This document shows positions 43,616 through 52,358 of a DNA stretch of 64,000 nt, piece by piece; the first letter of the stretch is position 1; every line of letters begins with the position of its first letter. The notes beneath the pieces were generated by a model. It was not told the DNA's origin. It was given only the letters and a program-made list of their open reading frames with translations, and did no database searches. The DNA comes from Nostoc sp. TCL26-01 (GTDB lineage Bacteria > Cyanobacteriota > Cyanobacteriia > Cyanobacteriales > Nostocaceae). The position numbers and the translations under genes are program-made. The stretch covers positions 4,744,001 to 4,808,000 of the forward strand of contig NZ_CP040297.1 in NCBI RefSeq assembly GCF_013393945.1, read 5' to 3'.

Positions 43616-43657
43616 AAATTATCAATCTTCTCTCCCTTTACCCTTTCCCGTGGAATT

Positions 43658-46600
43658 ATGACGCAGGATGAGTTATTGCTACTGATAGATCGGGCGGCGG
43701 CTGAGGGTTGGCAAGAGTTAGACCTATCGGGACAGAAGTTGACTGAGTTACCTGGGGAAATTGGTAAATTGCAGCAGCTTGAGTCTTTGATTTTGGGAAA
43801 GCAAGTTGATGGTTATGAACCAGTAGGAGGCGGCTATCTCAAAAAGGTTTCGGGCAACAATTTAAAAACTCTTCCTCTGGAACTATTGAGTTTGGCTAAT
43901 TTGCGGAAGTTGGATATTAGTGGCAATCCTTTAAAGAGCATTCCCGATGTGGTAACGCAAATACTACATTTAGAGGAACTTATCTTAATTCGAGTACAGC
44001 TAACCGAGATACCAGAGGCGATCGCTAATTTAACCAATCTCACCCTGCTTGACCTCCGTGACAACCAAATAACCGAAATACCAGAAGCGATCGCCAAGTT
44101 AATCCATCTCACCCAGTTTTACCTCAGTCGCAACCAAATAACCCAGATACCAGAGGCGATCGCTAATTTAACTAATCTAACGCAGTTTTACCTCAATTCC
44201 AACCAAATAACCCAGATACCAGAGGCGATCGCTAATTTAACTAATCTAACGCAGTTTTACCTCAATTCCAACCAAATAACCCAGATACCAGAGGCGATCG
44301 CTAAATTAACCAATCTGACGCAGTTTTACCTCAATTCCAACCAAATAACCCAGATACCAGAGGCGATCGCTAAATTAACCAATCTGACGCAGTTTTACCT
44401 CAATTCCAACCAAATAACCCAGATACCAGAAGCGATCACTAAATTAACTAATCTCACCGAGTTTTACCTCAATTTCAACCAAATAACCCAAATACCAGAA
44501 GCAATCGCTAAATTAACCAATCTCACACAGCTTTACCTCAGTCGCAACCAAATAACCCAAATACCAGAGGCGATCGCTAATTTAACTAATCTTACCGAGT
44601 TTTACCTCAATTCCAACCAAATAACCCAGATACCAGAGGCGATCGCTAATTTAACTAATCTTACCGAGTTTTACCTCAGTCGCAACCAAATAAACCAGAT
44701 ACCAGAGGCGATTGCAAAATTAACCAATCTCACCCAGTTTTACCTTGGTAACAACCAAATAACCCAGATACCAGAGGCGATTGCAAAATTAACCAATCTT
44801 ACCCAGCTTGACCTCAGTTACAACCAAATAACCCAGATACCAGAGGCGATTGCAAAATTAACCAATCTCACCCAGCTTGACCTCGGTGGCAACCAAATAA
44901 CCCAGATACCAGAGGCGATTGCAAAATTAACCAATCTCACCCAGCTTGACCTCGGTGGCAACCAAATAACCAATATTCCATTAGAAATTCTTAATTCAAG
45001 AAATACAAAAAAGATTTTGAATTACTTGAGGCAAATTAGCAAAAGTGAAACTCGACCATTACACGAAGCCAAACTCTTGCTCATTGGACAAGGCAGTGTC
45101 GGCAAAACATCCCTCATCGAGCGACTAATCCGCAATGAATATGATAAAAATCAATCCCAAACCGACGGACTCAATGTGGAAACTTGGAACGTGCAAGTCA
45201 ATAGTAAAGAAATCCGCCTGAATGTTTGGGACTTTGGTGGACAGGAAATTTATCATGCTACCCATCAGTTTTTTCTCACTAAGCGTAGCCTCTATCTTCT
45301 AGTTTGTAATTGTCGCACCAGCGAGGAAGAAAACCGCATCGAATATTGGCTAAAACTCATCGCCAGCTTCGGTGGACAGTCCCCCGTGATTATTGTTGGC
45401 AATAAAAAAGACGAACAACCCCTCGATATCAACCGCAAGGCATTACGCGAAAAATACCCCAACATTCAAGCGATTATCGAAACCTCCTGCCAAGACAATA
45501 TCGGCATTGATGAACTCCGCACCGCAATTTTGGAGCAAATTGCCAACCTCAAAGAAGTTTACGACCTGCTACCTCTTTCATGGTTTGAGGTTAAACAACA
45601 ACTCGAATCTATGACTGAAGACTTCATCACTTACAACAGCTATATCGGCATTTGTCACCAAAACAAGATTCCCGAAGAACAAAACCAAGACCAATTAATA
45701 GACCTACTCCATCGACTCGGCTTAGTTCTCAATTTCCGCGATCATCCCATCCTCAAAGACACCAATGTCCTCAAACCCAACTGGGTGACAGAAGGCATTT
45801 ACACGCTCCTAAGTGATGAAAACCTCAAAACTCAAACCAAAGGCATTTTCACCCCCGCCGACCTCACCCGCATCCTCAATCCAGAGCGTTATCCCACCAA
45901 GCGTCACGGCTATTTAATCGGGCTGATGAAAGAATTTGAGCTTTGCTTTGCCCTAGAATGTTACCCACCACAATACCTGATTGCGGGACTTCTGCCCAAA
46001 GACCAACCAGAAGCAACAAGCCTCGAAGGTGAAACCCTGGAATTTCAATACCATTACAAAGTTCTCCCCGAAAGCATTATTTCTCGCTTCATCGTTAACA
46101 CCCACGAAAAAATCCATAATCAAATCTATTGGCGCAGTGGGGTAATGCTGCAATATCAAGAAAACCACGAAATCTACAACATCGCTCGCATCAAAGCTGA
46201 TCCTGAAGACAAAAAAATCTTCATCACCATTAGCGGCCGCAAAGAAACCCGCCGCTTATTTCTCGGCATCCTCCGCAATGACTTCCAAAAAATCCACAAA
46301 ACCCTCCCCAATCTCGAAATCACTGAATGGGTTCCCGTTCCCAATTATCCCAATCATCCACCCCTCGACTACCAAGAACTCCTCGGTCTTGAGGCAATGG
46401 GTGTTCTTGAATATCCAATTGGTAAACTCAAAATAAACATTAATATCCGTCAACTTTTAGATGGGTATGAAGATATCAGAACTCGACAAGAACAACAAAT
46501 AGACAAAGATAGAGACAAAGGAATTATTGAACCAGCCCCCATTAAGAAACCAATTATGTCAGAAACTATCAGAAATCAAATATTTGTTAGCTACAGTCAT

Positions 46601-47008
46601 CAAGATGCAGAATGGTTAACAGAACTGCAAAAACAACTAAAACCCTATATTCGTGCAGAAGGTTTGATTGTTTGGGATGACACCAAAATCAAACCTGGCG
46701 CAAAATGGCAAGCCGAGATTGAAAAAGCACTGGCCACAGCTAAGGTTGCTATCCTACTAGTTAGCCCTGATTTTATAGCCTCTGATTTCATCGACAGACA
46801 TGAACTCCCCCCCTTACTCAACGCAGCCGAACAAGAGGGATTAACTATTATCTGGATTCCCATTAGTGCCAGTTCATACAGAAAAACCGACATCGAAAAA
46901 TACCAAGCTGCTCATCCTCCAAATAAACCTCTCGACACTCTAAATAAAGCAGAACGTAACCAAGCTTGGGTGAAAATTTGCGAAGAAGTCGAGAAGGCAA
47001 TGATATAG
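43658..47008 (+). CDS. Roco protein: LRR - Roc GTPase - COR - TIR
   Basis: 1116 residues. Leucine-rich repeats (about 20-450) include fourteen 23-residue units of the form NLTQFYLNSNQITQIPEAIA. The Roc GTPase follows (about 468-625): P-loop LLIGQGSVGKTSLIERL, switch region VWDFGGQEIYHATHQFF, base motif IIVGNKKDE. COR is about 640-830. The C-terminus (about 972-1116) is a TIR domain: NQIFVSYSHQDAEWL, then IVWDDTKIKPGAKW and a Glu in FIDRHELPPLL at the NADase position. LRR-Roc-COR proteins signal through GTP-driven dimer changes; bacterial TIR effectors often cleave NAD+. An infection or damage sensor is plausible, not shown. Confidence 0.94.
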   Translation: MTQDELLLLIDRAAAEGWQELDLSGQKLTELPGEIGKLQQLESLILGKQVDGYEPVGGGYLKKVSGNNLKTLPLELLSLANLRKLDISGNPLKSIPDVVTQILHLEELILIRVQLTEIPEAIANLTNLTLLDLRDNQITEIPEAIAKLIHLTQFYLSRNQITQIPEAIANLTNLTQFYLNSNQITQIPEAIANLTNLTQFYLNSNQITQIPEAIAKLTNLTQFYLNSNQITQIPEAIAKLTNLTQFYLNSNQITQIPEAITKLTNLTEFYLNFNQITQIPEAIAKLTNLTQLYLSRNQITQIPEAIANLTNLTEFYLNSNQITQIPEAIANLTNLTEFYLSRNQINQIPEAIAKLTNLTQFYLGNNQITQIPEAIAKLTNLTQLDLSYNQITQIPEAIAKLTNLTQLDLGGNQITQIPEAIAKLTNLTQLDLGGNQITNIPLEILNSRNTKKILNYLRQISKSETRPLHEAKLLLIGQGSVGKTSLIERLIRNEYDKNQSQTDGLNVETWNVQVNSKEIRLNVWDFGGQEIYHATHQFFLTKRSLYLLVCNCRTSEEENRIEYWLKLIASFGGQSPVIIVGNKKDEQPLDINRKALREKYPNIQAIIETSCQDNIGIDELRTAILEQIANLKEVYDLLPLSWFEVKQQLESMTEDFITYNSYIGICHQNKIPEEQNQDQLIDLLHRLGLVLNFRDHPILKDTNVLKPNWVTEGIYTLLSDENLKTQTKGIFTPADLTRILNPERYPTKRHGYLIGLMKEFELCFALECYPPQYLIAGLLPKDQPEATSLEGETLEFQYHYKVLPESIISRFIVNTHEKIHNQIYWRSGVMLQYQENHEIYNIARIKADPEDKKIFITISGRKETRRLFLGILRNDFQKIHKTLPNLEITEWVPVPNYPNHPPLDYQELLGLEAMGVLEYPIGKLKININIRQLLDGYEDIRTRQEQQIDKDRDKGIIEPAPIKKPIMSETIRNQIFVSYSHQDAEWLTELQKQLKPYIRAEGLIVWDDTKIKPGAKWQAEIEKALATAKVAILLVSPDFIASDFIDRHELPPLLNAAEQEGLTIIWIPISASSYRKTDIEKYQAAHPPNKPLDTLNKAERNQAWVKICEEVEKAMI
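43990..44985 (+). repeat. In-frame 69-bp units encoding the LRR array
   Basis: Fourteen 69-bp units, several identical over long stretches (44150-44430). Many contain GGCGATCGCTAA, so HIP1 is built into the protein repeat; later units have GGCGATTGCAAA instead. Confidence 0.88.
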
Positions 47009-47320
47009 AACCTAATTATAGATAGACTGAATATTCCGATGATTTTTATCAAATTGATTAACAACAATTTAAGGTTTGGTAATCATTGTTAAGTAATTTT
47101 TAAAGATAGAATATAAGCTACTTTTAAATCTTTATAAGATAAGATGAAATAACAACGCTATACAAATAATTCATTCAGCAAAATATAGGGAGCTTTCTCA
47201 AGTAAATTTAGGAATTTCAGACTATTAGGACTCAAAAACTCCGTAAAGTTTGATTTTTGAAAATATTTATCTGTCAGTATACTCAAAGTTATTTGTAAGA
47301 TATAAACCAACAAAAAATCT
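47009..47320. other. Intergenic region, nothing seen
   Basis: AT-rich, with no convincing frame, hairpin or repeat. Confidence 0.5.
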
Positions 47321-49576
47321 ATGTATAGATTCCAGGTGAGTGCAGATACACAAACTGGTGAATCCATTGGGCTAGTCGGTTCTACGCCTGAGTTGGGATT
47401 GTGGGATATGACTAGATGTATTCACCTCCATACCAGTAGCGATCGCTATCCTTTATGGTGGACAGACACAGACATTGATCTTCAGCAAATTGGGGAATCA
47501 GGCGATCGCCAAAGAGTTGAATATAAGTATGTACGTTTCGATGCCCAAGGTCGTGGGCAATGGGAAGCTCTAGGTTCTAACCGTTGGTTGCCGATTAATC
47601 ATCACGACTCTGGTACTATTTTTGTGGATGATGGCGCATTCGGTTATTTGCAGCCTTATCCCTTTGGCTACATTCAGCAGCCGACGGGAATAAAACAGCC
47701 GTGGTCAGACAGGTCAGAAGATTTAAAAATTGTCGTCATTGGCAGTTCTGTGGCTGTAGGTCATAAAGCTTGGTTGTTGAAAGGTTGGGTCTGGCTATTA
47801 GAGCAGGCTTTAGAAGAAAAATATGGACACAGACTGGTCAATGTCTCAGAAGTAGGAGCCAATGTTGGCAGAACGATCGCCAGATTTGGATCAGTCGTCA
47901 CACCAGAACAACCAGATGTAGTAATTATTGCCTTATCTCTCGGTAACGAAGGTTTAGCTTACTGTCCCCCTCACGAACGGCGTGCAGTCCAGCGACGGTT
48001 TGAAAGCGGCTTACAACAACTGGTGAAAATGACCAAAAAATTGGGGGCGCGGCCAATTTTGGGGGGGGTCTATCCTCATGGTGATTATGCTCCTGAGCAT
48101 CACTGGCTACTAAAGGATACACACAAGCGGATGTTAGATTGGGGCGTGCCGGTTTTGGATTGGTTGGCAGTATTAGATAATGGTCAGGGACGCTGGCGAG
48201 ACGGGATATCTTTTGACCCGGCTCATCCCAACACAATTGGTCATCAGCTGATGTATGAGGCGATCAACCTGCACCTATTTGACATTAACAAAGCCGAATT
48301 AGCCAAAGACAAGCAACGCTTCTGGCAGTCGCATGAAATCCCCATTTATCTAGACAATGCAGGCTTTTATGTCTGTGCCTGTCCCGAAGAGAAGTATTTA
48401 CGCATCAGCAATCCCTCAAAATATAGCTATACCATTGCGCCTTATTGGCAAGAACTGCAAACTGTCATCCAAAGCACAGCCGGATTGATCCCAGGGATTT
48501 ACATTGCCAAAAATGCCCAGCCAGGAACCCTGCCTTTCTTTGCTGTCCAAGAAGATAGAGCGATCGCCACAACAATCGAAATTCCTCCTGGGGCTGATTT
48601 AGAATACAGTGCCGCTTTCAATCTCTTCGCTCCCAACAACTCGGAAGTTTTATTTTATGATGGGCATCTGGGGATTTTGCAAAAAGACGCACACCAACTC
48701 TGGGTGATCAACGAATCCGACCACGAGTACAACATTCAGCCCATGTGGACAGAGGTACGGAACGCCCTCAAAGCTATGCCAGCAGGTGTTTACGAAGACC
48801 CTCTCCATCCCCATATCCCCTTCCGCACCATGATGATTGGTAATAACGGGCTAGAAAGTCGGGTGAAAATACCACCACAATCTGCTGTGCTATTTCAATA
48901 CCAGTGCAAATTATCAGATATCAGCCGTGTAGGGATCATTCCTCTGGGCGATCGCTGTGCTGTCCGCATGATGCTGTACAAGATGGAGTATGATGGCCCC
49001 GCTTTTCCCTTTGATTTGACACGCACCACCAATATTGCAGATATTGCAGATATCATCGCCAACCGTTTTGATGATATGTGGAATCCGAACTTCCTCCATT
49101 ACAATCCAGAAGCAGGCAGAATCTACCATAGCAAGTGGTCGGGTCTATCCTTTGCCCATGAAGTTGAAGAGACAGACAACCCCACCAGCGATATGTCCCC
49201 CGTTCATCAACGAATGCGCGATCGCTATACAGCACGTTCCCAACGGTTTTGGTACACCATCGATAACTGCGACGAAGTACTTTTCGTTCGCACAGGGATA
49301 TGCGATCGGGCTGGGGTAATTGATTTAGTTGACAAACTGGAAAAACAATGCTGTGGTAAGCCTTTTCGACTCCTGCTACTTTCTCCCCAAGCCAGTGAAG
49401 AGTTTTTCGACCTTCCTCATGTCTGGCATTACAATGTCGAGTTTAATCCCGACCGGATGTATGATGACTTAGGACACTGGATGTACTGCACAGAGGTGAT
49501 GCGCCAAATTTTAGACTCCCTGGGAGTGTCTAGCAAAAACCTCTTTTGGTGTCCACCTAAAACACCGAAAGGGTGA
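47321..49576 (+). CDS. Fusion: CBM20-like - SGNH hydrolase - DUF1796 (papain-like)
   Basis: 751 residues without a signal peptide. Residues 1-105 look like a starch-binding CBM20 domain (YRFQVSADTQTGESIGLVGS, PELGLWD, VEYKYV). Residues about 135-320 are an SGNH hydrolase: nucleophile in VVIGSSVAVGHK, SLGNEGL for the Asn block, FDPAHPNTIGH for Asp/His. A beta-rich middle has two similar halves (about 345-535). The C-terminal region (about 540-740) matches DUF1796, a predicted papain-like fold (IPLGDRCAVRMMLYKMEYDG, FPFDLTRT, with Cys in GDRCAV as the likely nucleophile). The three-part fusion suggests modification of a glycan or glycopeptide in the cytoplasm. Confidence 0.85.
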   Translation: MYRFQVSADTQTGESIGLVGSTPELGLWDMTRCIHLHTSSDRYPLWWTDTDIDLQQIGESGDRQRVEYKYVRFDAQGRGQWEALGSNRWLPINHHDSGTIFVDDGAFGYLQPYPFGYIQQPTGIKQPWSDRSEDLKIVVIGSSVAVGHKAWLLKGWVWLLEQALEEKYGHRLVNVSEVGANVGRTIARFGSVVTPEQPDVVIIALSLGNEGLAYCPPHERRAVQRRFESGLQQLVKMTKKLGARPILGGVYPHGDYAPEHHWLLKDTHKRMLDWGVPVLDWLAVLDNGQGRWRDGISFDPAHPNTIGHQLMYEAINLHLFDINKAELAKDKQRFWQSHEIPIYLDNAGFYVCACPEEKYLRISNPSKYSYTIAPYWQELQTVIQSTAGLIPGIYIAKNAQPGTLPFFAVQEDRAIATTIEIPPGADLEYSAAFNLFAPNNSEVLFYDGHLGILQKDAHQLWVINESDHEYNIQPMWTEVRNALKAMPAGVYEDPLHPHIPFRTMMIGNNGLESRVKIPPQSAVLFQYQCKLSDISRVGIIPLGDRCAVRMMLYKMEYDGPAFPFDLTRTTNIADIADIIANRFDDMWNPNFLHYNPEAGRIYHSKWSGLSFAHEVEETDNPTSDMSPVHQRMRDRYTARSQRFWYTIDNCDEVLFVRTGICDRAGVIDLVDKLEKQCCGKPFRLLLLSPQASEEFFDLPHVWHYNVEFNPDRMYDDLGHWMYCTEVMRQILDSLGVSSKNLFWCPPKTPKG

Positions 49577-49645
49577 GAAATATAGCAATAGGATTAACGC
49601 TAAAATTAAGACGGTTTAACCAAAGCATGGGTAGGGAATTGAACA

Positions 49646-50050
49646 ATGGCAACAGAAACAATTACTCTGCAAATTCCAAAAATACTCTATCAGCGTTTAG
49701 TCAATACTGCTCACGCTCAACGTCGATCCATTGAAGATGTAATAGTTTATTCTTTGCAAGTAGGTAGTCCTCCAGAATGGGATGATGTACCAGAAGAATT
49801 TCAAGCTGATCTCGCAGCTTTAGATAAACTAGATGACAATAGTTTGTGGCAAATTGTTCGCAGTCGCAAAACAGCACAACAAATGGAGCGATACGACTTT
49901 CTGCTTGAGTGTAATTCTAGTGGTGACATTAAAGATGCAGAACAATTAGAACTAATAAAATTGCGTCACGAGGCTGACCGTTTTATGCTTTGTAAAGCTC
50001 AAGCAGCTGTGTTACTCCGTTGGCGAGGACATGATCTCCCAACTCCTTAA
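49646..50050 (+). CDS. Hypothetical protein, 134 aa, paired with an HNH gene
   Basis: Not assigned to a family. The N-terminus (TETITLQIPKILYQRLVNTA) resembles a ribbon-helix-helix DNA-binding motif of the CopG type, followed by a helical region (DEADRF-like RHEADRFMLCKAQAAVLLRWRGHDLP). Only 6 bp separate it from the HNH nuclease gene, so the two are an operon. In cyanobacteria such pairs recur; whether they form a toxin-antitoxin unit is unknown. Confidence 0.8.
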   Translation: MATETITLQIPKILYQRLVNTAHAQRRSIEDVIVYSLQVGSPPEWDDVPEEFQADLAALDKLDDNSLWQIVRSRKTAQQMERYDFLLECNSSGDIKDAEQLELIKLRHEADRFMLCKAQAAVLLRWRGHDLPTP

Positions 50051-50056
50051 TTTATT

Positions 50057-50482
50057 GTGTCTAAATACATTCTTGAAAGCTTAAAAACTCAAATAGCTGC
50101 TACCGATAAAGGATGTTGCTGTTATTGCTTAACTACTGAAGCCAATAGCGGTATTCCTATGAGTTATGATCATATCCACCCCCGTTCAAAAGGTGGCGAA
50201 AATACCTTTGAAAATCTCTGTTTAGCTTGTCGTTCTTGCAATGAATTTAAAGCTGATTCCACCGAAGCCATAGACCCTTTAAGTGGTGAAATAACACCTC
50301 TCTTTAATCCGCGTCAACAGAGATGGGCTGAACATTTTGTTTGGAATTCTGATGCTACAAGAGTTGAAGGTTTAACTACTATCGGTAGAGCTACAATCAT
50401 TTGCTTGCGAATGAATAATTCAGTTATAGTTGTTGCCCGACGACGTTGGACAATTAGTGGTTGGCATCCTCCTAATGAATAA
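50057..50482 (+). CDS. HNH endonuclease-domain protein
   Basis: 141 residues from GTG at 50057. The HNH core has zinc-type Cys pairs and the catalytic His: CCYCLTTEANSGIPMSYDHI, HPRSKGGENTFENL and CLACRSCNEFKAD. The C-terminal half (PLFNPRQQRWAEHFVWN) is common in small cyanobacterial HNH proteins. It should cut DNA, but the target and reason are unknown. Co-transcribed with the preceding small gene. Confidence 0.9.
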   Translation: MSKYILESLKTQIAATDKGCCCYCLTTEANSGIPMSYDHIHPRSKGGENTFENLCLACRSCNEFKADSTEAIDPLSGEITPLFNPRQQRWAEHFVWNSDATRVEGLTTIGRATIICLRMNNSVIVVARRRWTISGWHPPNE

Positions 50483-50556
50483 ATTGGCCATGCCTTGACT
50501 TTGACAACATATCTACAAAGAAATAACATGAAATTATCTGTTAATTATTAAAAAAT

Positions 50557-50847
50557 ATGACTCTTAGCCTGCGTAACATTTACCCACTGTCAGAATTTCA
50601 ACGGAGTGCCAAAGCCTTTTTAGAAAAGCTTAGGGGAACAAAAGAACCTATTATCCTTACTGTCAATGGAAAAGCGTCTGTAGTTGTTCAAGATGCGGAA
50701 AGCTATCAGGAATTGCTAGACAGGCTAGAACTGTTAGAGACAAGTGCAGGAATTCGCAAAAGTCTTGAGGAATTTGAGCTTGGTTTAGGTATCCCCCTAG
50801 ATGAAGCGTTCAAGCAGCTGCGAACAAAATATGATATACAAAGTTGA
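50557..50847 (+). CDS. Phd/YefM-type antitoxin
   Basis: 96 residues: the Phd fold at the N-terminus (YPLSEFQRSAKAFLEKLRGT, EPIILTVNGKASVVVQDAES) and a C-terminal toxin-binding tail (FELGLGIPLDEAFKQLRTKY). It overlaps the start of the ParE/RelE gene by 17 bp. The antitoxin frame is intact although its toxin gene is broken. Confidence 0.92.
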   Translation: MTLSLRNIYPLSEFQRSAKAFLEKLRGTKEPIILTVNGKASVVVQDAESYQELLDRLELLETSAGIRKSLEEFELGLGIPLDEAFKQLRTKYDIQS

Positions 50848-51203
50848 AATTTCACCAACTGCGTTCGCGTAGCGACTCCTTCAGGAGTATCGCTGATATC
50901 GAACAAATATTTCTCTGGATGCGGGAGTATTCGGTAGATATAGCCCATCGATGGGTCAGAGAGTGCTACGAAATTATGCTGACATTGGAAAAATTCCCTA
51001 ACCGTTGTTCCATGTCACCAGAGAGTGAGTATATGGGCATAGAAGTAAGGCAGCTACTATACAAACGGCAATTTCGGATTTTGTTTACTGTTAGCGAAAC
51101 TTCAGAAGAAGATAGAGGAATTGTTCGCATTCATCGAGTTCGTCATAGTTCACAAGAAAGATTACGTCATCCTGAACAACTATTAAATGATGACGATGAA
51201 TAA
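50831..51203 (+). pseudogene. ParE/RelE-type toxin gene disrupted by a 31-bp repeat insertion
   Basis: The native start is ATG at 50831 (MIYKVEISPTA), overlapping the antitoxin. After 13 codons the frame meets TAG at 50870. A 31-bp repeat (50864-50894, TTCGCGTAGCG then CTCCTTCAGGAG) sits exactly there; 31 is 1 mod 3, and beyond it the toxin continues in another frame (DIEQIFLWMREYSVD to QERLRHPEQLL, stop 51203). Removing the repeat restores SPTA-DIEQIF. A TTG at 50844 opens the downstream frame with a scrambled N-terminus of 16 residues, so a weak altered product is possible. The rest of the ParE fold looks intact. Confidence 0.85.
50864..50894 (+). repeat. Repeat inserted in the toxin gene
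   Basis: 31 bp with the TTCGCGTAGCG phrase and a CTCCTtcAGGAG hairpin. A relative is near 26291-26330. Confidence 0.8.
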
Positions 51204-51225
51204 ATTAAGACTGTATCTTGATATA

Positions 51226-51273
51226 CAAAAAATAGCTAATCGCTAGTTTGAAACTCACCAGCAATTAGCTATT
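51226..51273 (-). terminator. Rho-independent terminator of the atp operon
   Basis: On the minus strand AATAGCTAAT...ATTAGCTATT (extended to AGC/GCT with one mismatch) forms a stem of about 13 pairs, followed by TTTTTT. It lies 27 bp after the gamma-subunit stop. Confidence 0.8.
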
Positions 51274-51299
51274 AATTATAGTTAGCAATTGACTTGTAC

Positions 51300-52247
51300 T
51301 TAAGTCAAAGCTTCTGCACCACCGACCACTTCTAGCAGTTCTTGGGTAATTGCAGCTTGACGAGCTTTGTTGTAGGACAAAGATAAGGTCTTGATTAATT
51401 CACCAGCGTTATCGCTAGCGTTGCTCATAGCTGTCATCCGTGCTGCTAATTCACTAGCGGCGGATTCTTGTAGGGCGCGTAGTAGTTGGTTACTCAAGTA
51501 CAAGGGCAACAGAGAATCGAGAATCTGTACTGGATCTTGCTCGAAAATCATGTCGCGGGGTAAAGGACGAACTTGAGCTGTCACTGTCTGACGTTCAACT
51601 TCAAATTGACCACCACGGGTTGTCAAGCGGAAGATTTCGTCATCGGCTGCTTCTAAACCTTGAGGATCAAGGGGTAGGAGGGTTTGGATAACGGGGCGAG
51701 AGCTAACTAAAGAGACAAAGCGTGTGTAGACTAATTCGATGCGGTCTACTTTTTCTGACAGGAACAAAGACAGTAATTCGTCAGCAATTTTAGTTGCTTC
51801 TTCGGCTGTCGGGATTTGTTCTAAGCCAGTGTAGTTAGCATCAATTGGTTGTTCGCGTCGTCTGAAGTATTGTTCGGCTTTGCGGCCAACAATGACAAAT
51901 GTATAGTTTACACCTTCGGCTTTCAGTTCCTTGGCGCGGTTTTCGGCACGACGAATGGCGTTGCTATTGTAACCACCGCACAAGCCACGATCGCCAGAAA
52001 TGACTAACAACCCTACTGATTTAACTTCCCGTTTTTTCAGTAGTGGCAAATCTACATCTTCAAACCGCAGACGAGTTTGCAAACCATACAAAACTTGTGC
52101 CAAGCGGTCAGCAAAGGGACGGGTAGAGATTACTTGCTCTTGGGCGCGACGAACTCTGGCCGCCGCCACCAGTCGCATAGCTTCTGTAATTTTTTTGGTG
52201 TTTTTGACCGACTGAATGCGATCGCGGATTGATTTGAGATTAGGCAT
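51300..52247 (-). CDS. atpG: ATP synthase F1 gamma subunit
   Basis: 315 residues (the cyanobacterial name is atpC). It is the central rotor shaft of F1. The N-terminal helix (NLKSIRDRIQSVKNTKKITEAMRLVAAARV), the LVISGDRGLCGGYN core and the C-terminal helix (MTAMSNASDNAGELIKTLSLSYNKARQAAITQELLE) are all typical. Length is longer than in E. coli because photosynthetic gammas have an inserted segment of some 35-40 residues (about 195-235, here LPLDPQGLEAADDEIF onward). The redox Cys pair of plant gamma is absent, as in other cyanobacteria. Last gene of the operon. Confidence 0.97.
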   Translation of the reverse strand: MPNLKSIRDRIQSVKNTKKITEAMRLVAAARVRRAQEQVISTRPFADRLAQVLYGLQTRLRFEDVDLPLLKKREVKSVGLLVISGDRGLCGGYNSNAIRRAENRAKELKAEGVNYTFVIVGRKAEQYFRRREQPIDANYTGLEQIPTAEEATKIADELLSLFLSEKVDRIELVYTRFVSLVSSRPVIQTLLPLDPQGLEAADDEIFRLTTRGGQFEVERQTVTAQVRPLPRDMIFEQDPVQILDSLLPLYLSNQLLRALQESAASELAARMTAMSNASDNAGELIKTLSLSYNKARQAAITQELLEVVGGAEALT

Positions 52248-52260
52248 AATATTATTTCCG

Positions 52261-52355
52261 AGTCAATAGTCAATAGTCCATAGTCCACAGTCAAGAGTTC
52301 AAAGTCCAAAGTTTTTTCTCTGTTGACTCTTGACTCTTGACCTTTGACTAATGAC
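52261..52355. repeat. STRR run between alpha and gamma genes
   Basis: GTCAATA/GTCCATA/GACTCTT-type units fill the spacer inside the ATP synthase operon and so are transcribed. Confidence 0.85.
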
Positions 52356-52358
52356 TAA

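Larger units (their letters stand above)
43225..43657. other. Intergenic region with tandem and dispersed repeats
   Basis: Filled by the 79-bp tandem array (43284-43505) and a TAGGGTGTGTT-family repeat (about 43557-43615). Minus-strand frames here only translate the repeats. Confidence 0.7.

Noticed and set aside
43990..44985. Regular 69-bp repeats that could be taken for a CRISPR array
   Set aside because: They encode leucine-rich repeats in frame, with no repeat-spacer pattern and no cas genes nearby.
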